A DNA stretch of 64,000 nucleotides from Rubricella aquisinus (GTDB lineage Bacteria; Pseudomonadota; Alphaproteobacteria; Rhodobacterales; Rhodobacteraceae), in NCBI RefSeq assembly GCF_014199445.1, contig NZ_JACIJS010000001.1:258940-322939 (forward strand). The letters are read 5' to 3'. Of this stretch, positions 1 to 8,705 are shown in pieces. The notes beneath the pieces are model-generated. The model did no database searches. It had not been told where the DNA came from and saw only the letters and a program-made list of their open reading frames with translations. The first letter of the stretch is position 1. Each line of letters starts with the position of its first letter. The translations under genes were made by a program, and so were the position numbers.

Positions 1-17
1 TACGCGCGTTCGGTGCT

Positions 18-40
18 GAAACGCCCCACTGGGGCGTTTC
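18..40 (-). terminator. Hairpin downstream of asd, probable terminator
   Basis: A perfect 10-bp stem (GAAACGCCCC / GGGGCGTTTC) with a 3-base loop lies 11 bases after the asd stop. There is no long T-run after the stem in either direction; the only T residues are the three in its 3' arm. It may serve asd or a gene beyond the left edge of the window. Confidence 0.55.
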
Positions 41-51
41 CGGGACGCACC

Positions 52-1074
52 TCACCCCTTCTTGAGGACTTTGCGGCCTAGGAGTTCTGCGATCTGCACG
101 GTGTTGAGCGCCGCCCCTTTACGCAGGTTGTCGCTCACGCACCACAGGTTCAGCCCGTTCTCGATGGTCGAGTCCTGTCGGATGCGGCTGATGAAGGTCG
201 CGTAATCGCCCACGCATTCCACCGGCGTGGTATAACCGCCCGGCTCGCGCTTATCGACGACGAGGATACCCGGTGCCTCGCGCAGGATTTCGCGGGCTTC
301 ATCCTCATCAAGGAAATCTTCGAACTCGATATTGATCGATTCCGAATGGCCGACAAAGACCGGCACGCGCACGCAGGTCGCCGTGACCTTGATCATGGGA
401 TCGACGATCTTTTTCGTCTCCACGACCATTTTCCATTCTTCCTTGGTCGAGCCATCCTCAAGGAACACGTCGATATGCGGGATCACGTTGAACGCGATCT
501 GCTTGGGGTACACGGACGGGGCCACTTCCTGCCCCGGCACATACATGCCCTTGGTCTGGTTCCACAACTCGTCCATCGCCTCCTTGCCGGAGCCGGAGAC
601 GGATTGATAGGTGCTGACCACGACCCGCTTGATCCGGGCACGGTCATGCAGCGGCTTCAGGGCCACGACCATCTGCGCGGTCGAACAATTCGGGTTCGCG
701 ATGATGTTGCGGTTCTTGTAGTCGTAGATCGCGTCGGGGTTCACCTCCGGCACGATGAGCGGGATGTCATGCTCGTAGCGATAGAGCGACGAGTTATCAA
801 TCACCACACAACCGGCCTTTGCGGCAATCGGCGCGTATTTCTTCGTCGCATCAGACCCGATGGCAAACAGCGCCATGTCCCAGCCTGAAAAATCGAAAGT
901 ATCCAGATCAAGGGTGGTCAGGGTTTTATCGCCAAAGCTGACTTCGGTGCCCAGCGACCGGCGGCTGGCCAGTGCGGCAATCTCTTTGACCGGAAACTCA
1001 CGTTCGGCCAAGATGTTCAGCATCTCGCGGCCCACGTTGCCCGTGGCGCCGACGACGGCAATACGATAACCCAT
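52..1074 (-). CDS. asd: Aspartate-semialdehyde dehydrogenase
   Basis: This cytosolic enzyme reduces beta-aspartyl phosphate to aspartate semialdehyde with NADPH, at the branch point to lysine/diaminopimelate, threonine and methionine. The 340-aa length is normal for the family. The nucleotide-binding loop GATGNVG is at residues 9-15 and the catalytic cysteine is Cys130 in NPNCSTAQ. The ATG is preceded by an AGGAG nine bases upstream and a second GGAG abutting the start. It is transcribed alone, with a hairpin just after the stop. leuB lies about 4.6 kb upstream in the same orientation, separated by unrelated genes. Confidence 0.97.
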   Translation of the reverse strand: MGYRIAVVGATGNVGREMLNILAEREFPVKEIAALASRRSLGTEVSFGDKTLTTLDLDTFDFSGWDMALFAIGSDATKKYAPIAAKAGCVVIDNSSLYRYEHDIPLIVPEVNPDAIYDYKNRNIIANPNCSTAQMVVALKPLHDRARIKRVVVSTYQSVSGSGKEAMDELWNQTKGMYVPGQEVAPSVYPKQIAFNVIPHIDVFLEDGSTKEEWKMVVETKKIVDPMIKVTATCVRVPVFVGHSESINIEFEDFLDEDEAREILREAPGILVVDKREPGGYTTPVECVGDYATFISRIRQDSTIENGLNLWCVSDNLRKGAALNTVQIAELLGRKVLKKG

Positions 1075-1263
1075 CTCCTATTTCTCCTGATTGGGGGTTT
1101 AGCCGGGCGGCTATAGCGCATTGCGGGTCTAAGGGAAATGCGCAATCGCGCGCAGGCGCGCTGGATTGTTTCGATTTGCGCACGAGACAGTCGCAAACTT
1201 GTGACGCGCATTTCATTCAGAAACAGGTATTCTGATTTCACAACCAAGACTGGGAGATTCGAA

Positions 1264-1377
1264 ATGATCCGTCATCGTATCAGCGTGACCAAACTTATCG
1301 GCGATTTCCTGTTCAGCGGCTGTGACTGTGCAGAGCAGAAATTCCGTTTGGCCTGCCTCGCATCGCGTCCTTGCTGA
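1264..1377 (+). CDS. Possible 37-aa leader ORF overlapping the next gene
   Basis: A short frame opens at an ATG with a well-placed GGGAG seven bases upstream and ends in a TGA at 1375-1377. That stop falls inside the first codons of the next gene, which opens at TTG 1371 with no Shine-Dalgarno of its own. The peptide starts MIRHRISVTK, has three cysteines in its second half and matches no family I know. It could be a leader that couples translation to the secreted protein, or the 5' remnant of a frame-shifted gene. The evidence is only the ribosome site and the overlap. Confidence 0.3.
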   Translation: MIRHRISVTKLIGDFLFSGCDCAEQKFRLACLASRPC

Positions 1378-1724
1378 AACACGCCCTGACGATTGCGGCC
1401 TTGCTGATCTGCGGGGCTGCGGTGGCCGGCCAGCCGAGAGTGATTGACGTCACCCTTACGCCAACCGGTTCCACTTGGCGGGCAGAAGTGACCGTCGCCC
1501 ATGCCGACACCGGCTGGGACCATTACGCGGATGGCTGGGACATTCGCCTGCCGGACAACACGGTCTTGGGTCACCGCGTCCTTCATCACCCGCATGTCAC
1601 CGAGCAGCCCTTCACCCGCAGCCTGTCGGGGATCACCCTTCCTGATGATGCAACCACCGTGCTGGTGCGCGCCCATGACAGCGTGCATGGCTGGGGGCCG
1701 GATTTTGTGGTGACGCTTCCCTGA
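1371..1724 (+). CDS. Small secreted protein of unknown function
   Basis: A 117-aa protein with a clear Sec signal peptide: MLKHALTIAALLICGAAVA, then a probable cut before GQP. The mature part of about 98 residues is rich in His, Asp, Trp and Thr and looks beta-rich; I recognise no domain. The only in-frame start that keeps the signal peptide is TTG 1371, which has no ribosome-binding site but overlaps the stop of a 37-codon ORF. Reinitiation after that ORF would explain the start. The gene converges on the Hint-domain gene three bases beyond its stop. Periplasmic or outer-surface location is inferred from the signal only. Confidence 0.65.
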   Translation: MLKHALTIAALLICGAAVAGQPRVIDVTLTPTGSTWRAEVTVAHADTGWDHYADGWDIRLPDNTVLGHRVLHHPHVTEQPFTRSLSGITLPDDATTVLVRAHDSVHGWGPDFVVTLP

Positions 1725-1727
1725 CGA

Positions 1728-2801
1728 TCAGGCCGGGACGCTCTGCGCTGGGGGTGCCATGACGCCCCGCGCAATGTCCTCCAGCGTCGCCTGAAACTCA
1801 TGCTTTCGCAGGACGGGACGGCAGGCAATCCATTGCCCATGGGCAACCGGCACCGCACCCGGATCAATGCCGGGAAAGATCTGTCGGACCTCCTCCCACA
1901 TTTCGCGGTTGAGCGCATCGCAGGTCTGTCGTGCCATCAGCAGGCTTTCGGCCAGTTGCCCATTGGCAAACACAAGCTGATGGGCGTCAAAAAGGATATG
2001 GTAATAGGTGATCCCATCCTCGGGGCAGAATGTCTCCACCCCGTCCAGATCGGTGAGCCAGATCGCGGGCACGAACATCTCCGACGCGCCGAACCGGATA
2101 TCCAACTCAGGGGAAGAAATCAGGATGCGGTGCTGTTGCGACACCACAAGGTCCGTGCGCGGATACCCCGGCCCGAGCGCGTCTTTCTTGATCCGCACCG
2201 GCCAAAGTTTGGGCGCTTGCTGCAAATCCTCCGCCGACCAATGCTGCTGACCGACCCAGCGAATGGGTGTCGGGCTGCGGTCGGGGTGCACGCAATGGGT
2301 GCCCGCTTTTAGACTCTCGATCGGGACCGCGCCCCATGGCGTGAGAATCCGCGTGCCCGGCCCGAAACAGATGTTGGAATAGGGCGGTGCCTGTGTGTTT
2401 GGCCCGGTTAAATCAGCACGGCCATTTGGAAAGGCCGCCACCTCTGCCTGTGTCGGTTCCAATTCCGGCCAAAACGCAATCGAGTTAGCCCCGCCGGGCA
2501 GTCCCGCAATTTGGAGGATGACGACCGTTTCACCCTCAAAGGTTTCCCCTGGGGCCATCGTATCAACGCGCAGAACCTCAAAGGTTCGCCATTGGCCGTT
2601 GATGAAGATTTCGGTATCGGGGTCTGTGAGTGTTCCGGCGGTGTTATAGTCCAACACGATATCGCCGGTCAGTGGTCCAGCGCCGTCAGGGTCAGACGAA
2701 CGAAACTGAATCGTAAAGTTGGCCGATTTACCGTTAAAATTGGTATCGCCGTTATTATACGTCGTCGTCGTCGAGAAGAATGTCTTGGATTCAACTACCA
2801 T
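1728..2801 (-). CDS. Hint-domain (Hedgehog/intein-type) protein
   Basis: A 357-aa protein in two parts. Residues 1 to about 140 form an acidic, Asn/Thr-rich region without a signal peptide. The rest is a Hint_2 module beginning at Cys145 (NICFGPGTRILTPWG), with a conserved block VSQQHRILI (His224) and a closing block YYHILFDAHQLVFANGQ (His268, His274). Hint modules perform N-S acyl shift and autocleavage in hedgehogs and inteins; here the domain is C-terminal with no obvious extein after it. Proteins of this layout are frequent in Rhodobacteraceae and mostly uncharacterised. ATG 2801 is preferred over GTG 2807 because GGGGG sits seven bases before it. The 5' part of the gene looks more AT-rich than its neighbours. 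Confidence 0.8.
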   Translation of the reverse strand: MVVESKTFFSTTTTYNNGDTNFNGKSANFTIQFRSSDPDGAGPLTGDIVLDYNTAGTLTDPDTEIFINGQWRTFEVLRVDTMAPGETFEGETVVILQIAGLPGGANSIAFWPELEPTQAEVAAFPNGRADLTGPNTQAPPYSNICFGPGTRILTPWGAVPIESLKAGTHCVHPDRSPTPIRWVGQQHWSAEDLQQAPKLWPVRIKKDALGPGYPRTDLVVSQQHRILISSPELDIRFGASEMFVPAIWLTDLDGVETFCPEDGITYYHILFDAHQLVFANGQLAESLLMARQTCDALNREMWEEVRQIFPGIDPGAVPVAHGQWIACRPVLRKHEFQATLEDIARGVMAPPAQSVPA

Positions 2802-2920
2802 TGCCACGCCCCCACGTTGGCAAAACTCACGCTCGGCACAACCAAAGATTGCGCCTCAGCCTATTTGTCTAAAATGCGTATCAAATATGGCCCAATTAAG
2901 GCATCTGAATATCAGAAACC

Positions 2921-3754
2921 CTAAGCGACAATGGCTTGACGCTGCGTCCCCAGCCCTTCGATTCCTAATGTCACCACATCGCCAGCGCGCAGGTATTGCT
3001 GTGGGGACATGCCCATGCCCACGCCCGGTGGTGTTCCGGTTGCGATCACATCGCCCGGATGAAGCGTCATGAACTGGCTGAGATAATGGATCAGATGGGC
3101 CACGCCAAACACCATCGTGGCTGTGGAGCCGCGCTGCATGGCCTGACCATTCACATCCAGCCACATAGACAAATTCTGCGGATCGGCCACTTCATCCGGT
3201 GTCACAAGCCACGGCCCTAATGGCGCGAAACTGTCACAGGACTTGCCCTTGGTCCACTGCCCGCCACGCTCCATCTGAAACGCGCGTTCGGAGATGTCGT
3301 TCACGATGCAATAGCCCGCGACATGGGACAAAGCATCCGCCTCCTCCACATACTGCGCGCGCGTGCCGATCACGACGCCAAGCTCGACCTCCCAATCGGT
3401 CTTTTGCGATCCGCGTGGCAGGATCGTCGGATCATTCGGCCCGCAGATCGCGGAGGTTGCCTTCATGAACACGATCGGCTCCTCCGGGACGGCCATGCCG
3501 GATTCCGCTGCATGGTCGGAATAGTTGAGGCCGATGCAAATCAACTTTCCCACCTGCCCGACGCATGGGCCGATGCGCGCACCGTCCGGCACCACCGGCA
3601 GGGCGGCAATCGCTTCTGGCCCCAGCGCGGGCAAATCGGACAGCGCCGCGCCAGAGACGTCAGACAAAAGGGTGGAGGCCTCCCGCAGCGTGCCATCTGC
3701 CGCCAGAACCGCCGGGCGCTCCTGCCCCGCCTCACCAATCCGCAAGAATTTCAT
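2921..3754 (-). CDS. Fumarylacetoacetate hydrolase (FAH) family protein
   Basis: A 277-aa member of the FAH superfamily, which hydrolyses, decarboxylates or isomerises C-C bonds of dicarboxylic keto acids using a divalent metal. The metal-binding stretch DWEVELGVVIG is near residue 120, followed by NDISERAFQ, a KGKSCDSFAPLGPW block and TGTPPGVGMG near residue 240. The first 60 residues form the usual small N-terminal domain. The substrate cannot be told; ureidoglycolate lyase-like and 2-hydroxyhepta-2,4-diene-1,7-dioate isomerase-like members look alike. AAGGGGG lies seven bases before the ATG. No neighbouring catabolic genes point to a pathway. Confidence 0.88.
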   Translation of the reverse strand: MKFLRIGEAGQERPAVLAADGTLREASTLLSDVSGAALSDLPALGPEAIAALPVVPDGARIGPCVGQVGKLICIGLNYSDHAAESGMAVPEEPIVFMKATSAICGPNDPTILPRGSQKTDWEVELGVVIGTRAQYVEEADALSHVAGYCIVNDISERAFQMERGGQWTKGKSCDSFAPLGPWLVTPDEVADPQNLSMWLDVNGQAMQRGSTATMVFGVAHLIHYLSQFMTLHPGDVIATGTPPGVGMGMSPQQYLRAGDVVTLGIEGLGTQRQAIVA

Positions 3755-3831
3755 CGACTGCCCCCTTCGCGCCTGTTCCTTTTGTCCGCCAGCCTATGCC
3801 GGGCAAGGCAATGGTCCAACCCGGCACCAGC

Positions 3832-4266
3832 TTAATCGCGCAGATTGTGCTGCACCCGGCGGACATGGCGCAACGTATCTGTCAGCATCGCGGTCATCAC
3901 GCCGAACATCAAAAAGCCGTTCGCCCCGGTCATCCCACCCAAAAGCCGCTGGTCGGTCGGGACCGACACATCCCCCAGCCCAAGCGTGGTATAGGCAACG
4001 AGCGCAAAATAGACCGCCTCCTCCAACGTGTCGAAAATGGTCAGTTGCACAAACATCAGCGCCCAAACCCAAACACCAAAGGTCATCATCACCATGGTCG
4101 CCGTCACCACGATAAGGATGACAGCGAGGGATTTGAGGGAATGCGGCGGGCGTTTCAGCCATGGCTCCAGCCGCTCCAATGCCCCGTTCAGCAGCCACCA
4201 AAGCACCGAGCCACCGACCAGCGAAATCAGCGTGATGATGGTCCCGAGCAAAAGCTGCTGAATCAT
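3832..4266 (-). CDS. Small two-helix potassium-channel-like protein
   Basis: A 144-aa membrane protein. A hydrophobic helix at about 5-27 is followed by a basic loop, a second helix at about 45-75, then a re-entrant segment EEAVYFALVAYTTLGLGD and a last helix at about 110-130. TTLGLGD at 93-99 corresponds to the selectivity filter TVGYGD of K+ channels, with Leu for Tyr. This is the Ion_trans_2 pore fold without voltage sensor or RCK domain. The channel would need to tetramerise. AAGGGA precedes the ATG by eight bases. Ion selectivity is unknown because of the altered filter. Confidence 0.75.
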   Translation of the reverse strand: MIQQLLLGTIITLISLVGGSVLWWLLNGALERLEPWLKRPPHSLKSLAVILIVVTATMVMMTFGVWVWALMFVQLTIFDTLEEAVYFALVAYTTLGLGDVSVPTDQRLLGGMTGANGFLMFGVMTAMLTDTLRHVRRVQHNLRD

Positions 4267-4369
4267 GGCGCGTCCCTTATCTGTCGTCTCACGCGATATG
4301 ACCCCGCACAGGCGCGCGGTGCAATGGCGGACAAGGGCGCGCGGTGTCAGGCGTTGATAAGGGGAAATT

Positions 4370-4446
4370 TGGTCGGAGTGAGAGGATTCGAACCTCCGAC
4401 CCCCTGCTCCCGAAGCAGGTGCGCTACCAGGCTGCGCTACACTCCG
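4370..4446 (-). tRNA. tRNA-Pro (anticodon CGG)
   Basis: A full cloverleaf of 77 nt on the minus strand, with acceptor stem CGGAGTG / CACTCCG, discriminator A and an encoded CCA end. The anticodon arm is CCTGC-TTCGGGA-GCAGG, giving anticodon CGG. The T-arm contains GTTCGAATC. It sits alone between the channel gene and the DMT transporter, with no integrase or att-like repeat visible beside it. Confidence 0.97.
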
Positions 4447-4494
4447 ACCGAATGGCGCCGGATTTATCCCCGCAGGCCAGATTTGGCAAGGGGG

Positions 4495-5472
4495 TCAGTG
4501 CCCATTGTCCTCGTCATTCTTACGCCCCAGCCACAGACCGATCCGGGGCAACGTGCCCGTGTCCTGCCGCAAGTGGAACGCGCGCAGGACAGGCCGCGTC
4601 AGGGACGCGCCGCCGCGCCCTTCGCGCAGGAGGATATAGACCCCGCTCGCCACAATGATCGCAGCCCCGATGACCACGTTCTGCTCTGGCCGCTCCCCAA
4701 AGAGGACAAAGCCGAAGCCCGTCGCCCACAGGATCTGACTGTATTGCATCGGAGCAACCACCACGGCCTCCGCCCGCTTATAGGACTGGATGACGAGGAA
4801 CGCCGCCAATGACCCAAGAAGCGCGATCAGGGCCACCGCGCCCAGATGCTGCGCGGGCATCGGGACATAGACGAATGGCAAGAGACTGCCCATGACCACG
4901 AAATTCGCGACCATGGGATAAAGCATCATAACGACGCTCCGCTCCTCCCCGCCGATCTTGCGCATCACGATGGCCGCGATGGCACTGCCCGTCGCCGCAA
5001 GAAGGGCCGCAAGATGCCCCAATCCCAGATCGGATGCCGCCGGATCAAGCACGACAAACACACCAACAAGGCCGATCACCACAGCCGCCCACCGCCGCAG
5101 GCGCACCACCTCCCCAAGAAGCGGCACCGATAGAATGGTGATCAGCAAGGGCGTCATGAACAGGATCGCGTAGGTCTGCGCCAAGGGCAGCACTGAAAAG
5201 GCATAAAAGGCCGAAATGCCCACCACCACCGCCGCCCCGGTGCGCAGCGCGGTCCACCATGGATGACGCGGGATCAGGTTGCTGTCGGTGCGGTCCTGCA
5301 ACAGCGCAATCGTGACCAACGGAAAGCCGAATAGCACGCTGAAAAACAGAATCTGGATCGGCGAATAGGTGCCGCCCAGATATTTCACGATCACATCATG
5401 GGTGGAGAACAGGCCGAACGCAGCCAGTGCGAACACCGCCCCGCGGCGGTTGGATTGGACAGGAGGGGTCAT
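4495..5472 (-). CDS. DMT-superfamily (EamA) transporter
   Basis: A 325-aa inner-membrane protein with about ten predicted helices in two EamA repeats (about 10-145 and 155-290), the drug/metabolite transporter fold. The sequence GAVFALAAFGLFSTHDVIVKY in the first helix and the glycine-rich last helices are typical. The C-terminal 40 residues are hydrophilic and charged (ending KNDEDNGH) and probably cytoplasmic. The substrate is not predictable. The ATG has no good Shine-Dalgarno. It is downstream of the leuB terminator and so is probably transcribed from its own promoter. Confidence 0.87.
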   Translation of the reverse strand: MTPPVQSNRRGAVFALAAFGLFSTHDVIVKYLGGTYSPIQILFFSVLFGFPLVTIALLQDRTDSNLIPRHPWWTALRTGAAVVVGISAFYAFSVLPLAQTYAILFMTPLLITILSVPLLGEVVRLRRWAAVVIGLVGVFVVLDPAASDLGLGHLAALLAATGSAIAAIVMRKIGGEERSVVMMLYPMVANFVVMGSLLPFVYVPMPAQHLGAVALIALLGSLAAFLVIQSYKRAEAVVVAPMQYSQILWATGFGFVLFGERPEQNVVIGAAIIVASGVYILLREGRGGASLTRPVLRAFHLRQDTGTLPRIGLWLGRKNDEDNGH

Positions 5473-5583
5473 ACGGAAAAGCCACTGAATAAAATCAGTG
5501 TCTCAGCCTGCGCCTGTTTTGAGGATCGGGCAAGTCTCTTTCGCGCCCTGTCGCCATGCGCTGACCGGGATGCTGCACCCAAC

Positions 5584-5614
5584 AAAAAGGGGCGCGCCGG
5601 GTGGCACGCCCTTT
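5584..5614 (-). terminator. Rho-independent terminator of leuB
   Basis: On the minus strand, a stem of about 12 pairs (AAAGGGCGTGCC pairing with GGCGCGCCCCTTT, one bulge/mismatch region) with loop ACCC is followed by TTTTTGTT. It begins 18 bases after the leuB stop. This is one of the few classical terminators in the window. Confidence 0.85.
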
Positions 5615-5632
5615 CATAAGCGGTGGCGCGGA

Positions 5633-6739
5633 TCAGAGCGACGCGTCGAGCGCGCCGAGGATCGCCGTCCCCATCTCAGCGGTGGAGATGGGCGTGCCGC
5701 CTTCAGGGCCAAGCAGGTCCGCAGTGCGCGCACCCGCGGCAAGCGTCGCGTCCACGGCCTTCTCCAGCCGGTCGGCCTCATCTACTTGACCAAAGGAGTA
5801 GCGCAGCGCCATGGCAAAGCTGAGGATGCAGGCGATCGGGTTCGCCTTGCCCTGGCCTGCGATATCCGGGGCGGAGCCGTGGACCGGCTCGTAAAGTGCT
5901 TTCGGGCGGCCATTCGCCATCGGCAGACCCAGCGACGCGGAGGGCAACATGCCAAGGCTCCCGGTCAGCATCGCCGCCGCGTCCGACAACAGATCGCCAA
6001 AGAGGTTATCGGTGACGATCACGTCAAACTGCTTGGGCCAGCGGCAAAGCTGCATCGCGCCCGCATCTGCGTACATATGGCTCAGTTCGACGTCGCTGTA
6101 TTCTTTCTCGTGGATTTCGGTGACCACATCGCGCCACAGAATGCCCGATTCCATCACGTTGGCCTTCTCCATCGAGCAGACCTTGTTGCCGCGCTTGCGC
6201 GCCAACTCGAATGCGGAGCGGGCGACGCGCGCGATCTCGCTTTCGGTGTAGCGCTGGGTGTTGATGCCGACGCGCTCGTTCCCTTCCATGTGGATGCCGC
6301 GCGGCTCCCCGAAATAGACGCCGGAGGTCAGTTCGCGCACGATCATGATATCAAGGCCGGCAACCACGTCGCGCTTCAGCGAAGAGAAATCCGCCAGCGC
6401 ATCGAAACACTGCGCCGGGCGCAGGTTGGAGAAGAGGTCCATCTCCTTGCGCAGGCGCAACAGACCCCGCTCCGGCTTGACCGAGAAGTCGAGCACATCG
6501 TATTTCGGCCCACCCACAGCACCCAACAGGACGGCGTCCACCTCTTGCGCGCGCGCCATGGTTTCATCCGTCAGCGGCGTGCCGTGCGCGTCATAGGATG
6601 CGCCACCGACAAGACCCTCTTCCACGTCGAACACGATCCCACGCTTTTCCCCGTACCAGTCGATGATCCGGCGCACTTCCGCCATCACTTCGGGGCCAAT
6701 ACCGTCACCGGGCAGGATCAACAGGGAAGGGTTCGCCAT
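5633..6739 (-). CDS. leuB: 3-isopropylmalate dehydrogenase
   Basis: Oxidatively decarboxylates 3-isopropylmalate to 2-oxoisocaproate with NAD+ in leucine synthesis. The 368-aa length is normal. The opening [15 protein letters not shown], the substrate-binding region with [15 protein letters not shown] and the NAD-binding [14 protein letters not shown] identify it. The start is taken at ATG 6739, which has GAGGAGA about six bases upstream; a further in-frame ATG five codons earlier lies across that ribosome site and is unlikely. leuB is separated from leuC and leuD by about 4 to 6 kb of unrelated genes and ends at a strong terminator. Confidence 0.97.
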   Translation of the reverse strand: MANPSLLILPGDGIGPEVMAEVRRIIDWYGEKRGIVFDVEEGLVGGASYDAHGTPLTDETMARAQEVDAVLLGAVGGPKYDVLDFSVKPERGLLRLRKEMDLFSNLRPAQCFDALADFSSLKRDVVAGLDIMIVRELTSGVYFGEPRGIHMEGNERVGINTQRYTESEIARVARSAFELARKRGNKVCSMEKANVMESGILWRDVVTEIHEKEYSDVELSHMYADAGAMQLCRWPKQFDVIVTDNLFGDLLSDAAAMLTGSLGMLPSASLGLPMANGRPKALYEPVHGSAPDIAGQGKANPIACILSFAMALRYSFGQVDEADRLEKAVDATLAAGARTADLLGPEGGTPISTAEMGTAILGALDASL

Positions 6740-6793
6740 GGGATATCTCCTCAAAATGTGTTGGTTTGGGAGTAAACCCGTGGCGCAGGGTGG

Positions 6794-7675
6794 TCAAGCG
6801 CGGGTCAACGGGCGCAGGCCCTCCGCCAACAGCGAATAGACCCGGCGCATACGCGGCACCCGCTGCATCGCCTCTGCCGCTGTGAGCCAAATATCGATCG
6901 GCTGGACGGGAATATCGGGCATCACCTCGCAGAGGTCTGGATCGTTCTCTCCGATCATGCGGAACATCGCGCCAATGCCACATCCCGCCCGGATCAGCGC
7001 GACAATCGCCGCCTGATCGTCGCTGCGCACCGGAAAATCGGTGCGGGTGACGGACATGCCCAGCTTCTCCATCTCTGTGATCATGCGACGGTCCTGATCG
7101 AAGCCGACAAGCCCGATCCGCATCACGTCCTCCAGCGTGCGCGGCATCCCATGCGCGGCAATCAGGTTGCGATGCGCGAAAAGCGCCATGGGAAGCTGTC
7201 CGATATGGCGGGTGATGACGGCTTCCTGTCGGGGGCGGTACATGCGCACGGCGATATCCGCCTCCCGATAGAGCAGGTTTTCGCTGGTGTCGGAGGGGGC
7301 AAGCTCCAAGGAAATGCCCGGCTCAGCCGTTCGTATCTGTGCCAGAATGGGCGGCAGGACGTATTGAGAGGCCACAACACTGGCCGTGATCCGCACCGTG
7401 CCCTGAAGCTGCTGATCCTGCCCGGCGGCGGTCAGCGCGAACTGCTCGGCATGGGCGCGCATCGCTTCCGCGGCCGGCAGGAGCGCCGTGCCATCCTCCG
7501 TCAGCGTCAGGCCACGCGGCGCGCGCTGGAATAAGGTGACGCCCAAATTGGCCTCCAACTGCCGGATGTGCCGGCCCAGCGTCGGCTGACTTGCCCGCAA
7601 TTGCGCTGCCGCCCCTGACAACGACCCGGTGTCTGCAACGGCGAGAAAGGATCGGATCAGCGACCAGTCTTGCAT
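6794..7675 (-). CDS. LysR-family transcriptional regulator
   Basis: A 293-aa regulator. A winged helix-turn-helix spans residues 1-60 (LSGAAAQLRASQPTLGRHIRQLE) and a LysR substrate-binding domain spans about 90-290. It is divergently transcribed from an SDR-type gene 103 bases away. By the usual LysR logic it controls that gene and itself through the intergenic inverted repeat CATTCA-N4-TGAATG. The co-inducer is unknown. The only ribosome-site candidate is a weak GGATAAG. Confidence 0.93.
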   Translation of the reverse strand: MQDWSLIRSFLAVADTGSLSGAAAQLRASQPTLGRHIRQLEANLGVTLFQRAPRGLTLTEDGTALLPAAEAMRAHAEQFALTAAGQDQQLQGTVRITASVVASQYVLPPILAQIRTAEPGISLELAPSDTSENLLYREADIAVRMYRPRQEAVITRHIGQLPMALFAHRNLIAAHGMPRTLEDVMRIGLVGFDQDRRMITEMEKLGMSVTRTDFPVRSDDQAAIVALIRAGCGIGAMFRMIGENDPDLCEVMPDIPVQPIDIWLTAAEAMQRVPRMRRVYSLLAEGLRPLTRA

Positions 7676-7683
7676 GTCTTATC

Positions 7684-7699
7684 CATTCATTTTTGAATG
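7684..7699. promoter_or_regulatory. Candidate LysR operator between divergent genes
   Basis: The perfect inverted repeat CATTCA-TTTT-TGAATG lies nine bases upstream of the LysR start codon and 80 bases upstream of the SDR gene. Its size and symmetry suit a LysR recognition site (T-N11-A type). An AT-rich stretch follows toward the SDR gene. Binding is inferred from position and symmetry. Confidence 0.55.
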
Positions 7700-7778
7700 C
7701 GGTGTCGTCATTATTGGCCAGTTTTATATCAAAAATAAATGGGTAATCCTCTCCTCAGTCCCAATGAAGGAGAGAAAG

Positions 7779-8705
7779 ATGACCAAGACCGTATTGATCC
7801 TCGGTGCCACCGGCAGGTTCGGCAAGCACAGCGCGGACGCGTTCCGCACAGCAGGCTGGCGAGTGGAGACCCTGCGGCGTCCGGGCGGCACCTCTGGCAC
7901 CCGCGCGGGGGATCCGATGGCACCCGATGGCCTGATTGCGGCGGCGCAAGGCGTAGATGTCATCGTGAATGCGCTCAACCCCGCCTATCCTGACTGGAGC
8001 CGTGATCTGCCCCGGATCACCCGCTCCGTCATCGCGGCGGCTCAATCATGCGGCGCGCGGGTGATCATTCCGGGCAATATCTATCCCTATGGCACCCGGA
8101 TGCCGCGCCTTTTGCAGACCACAACACCCCATGTGGCACAGACCAAGAAAGGGCGCTTGCGGATCGAGATGGAAAACGCCTATCGCCGCGCGCATGTCCC
8201 GACACTGATCCTGCGGGCAGGGGATTTTATTGACACGGAAGCCAGCGGAAACTGGCTTGAGAGCCACATGCTCAAACCCCTTGGAAAGGGTGCGATCATG
8301 TATCCCGGCCCGCTGGACCGCCCCCACGCCTGGGCCTATCTGCCGGATGTTGCGCGGGCGGCTGTTGCACTTATTGAGCAGGGTAGCCTGCCTGATTTCG
8401 CGGATATTCCGTTTCAGGGCTACACACTCACGGGGCAAGACCTCCTTGCCGCAATCAGCGAGAGCGCGGGCCAGTCCCTGCGTGTAACCCCCATGCGGTG
8501 GGGTGCGGTCAAGCTGGTGTCGCTGTTCTCCCCGCTGATGCGCGAAGTGTTGGAAATGCGCTATCTGTGGGAGGTGCCACACGGGCTTGACCCCGCGCCG
8601 CTGACCGCACTTTTGCCCGATTTTGAGTGCACGCCCTTGCAGGTGGCGCTGCGATCCCTGATCGCTCAGCCGGGCCAGTCGATATCGACCCAGACAAGCC
8701 GATGA
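7779..8705 (+). CDS. NAD(P)-binding epimerase/SDR-like protein
   Basis: A 308-aa extended/atypical short-chain dehydrogenase. The Rossmann loop GATGRFG lies at residues 9-15, followed by a beta-alpha pattern and a GNIYPYGTR segment containing the conserved YG of NmrA/epimerase-type proteins. The catalytic YxxxK is not clear, so it may be a reductase, isomerase or dinucleotide sensor. The start ATG 7779 has AAGGAGAG about five bases upstream; reading from further upstream would run through the intergenic operator. Its last 40 bases overlap the convergent endonuclease/phosphatase gene. Control by the divergent LysR gene is likely. Confidence 0.82.
   Translation: MTKTVLILGATGRFGKHSADAFRTAGWRVETLRRPGGTSGTRAGDPMAPDGLIAAAQGVDVIVNALNPAYPDWSRDLPRITRSVIAAAQSCGARVIIPGNIYPYGTRMPRLLQTTTPHVAQTKKGRLRIEMENAYRRAHVPTLILRAGDFIDTEASGNWLESHMLKPLGKGAIMYPGPLDRPHAWAYLPDVARAAVALIEQGSLPDFADIPFQGYTLTGQDLLAAISESAGQSLRVTPMRWGAVKLVSLFSPLMREVLEMRYLWEVPHGLDPAPLTALLPDFECTPLQVALRSLIAQPGQSISTQTSR

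Noticed and set aside
4370-4446. tRNA-Pro as an integration site of a genomic island
   Set aside because: No integrase gene and no repeat of the tRNA 3' end were seen on either side.
5498-6775. 425-codon open frame antisense to leuB
   Set aside because: It lies wholly opposite a certain gene, has Arg/His/Gln-rich composition typical of antisense GC-rich DNA and no recognisable domain.
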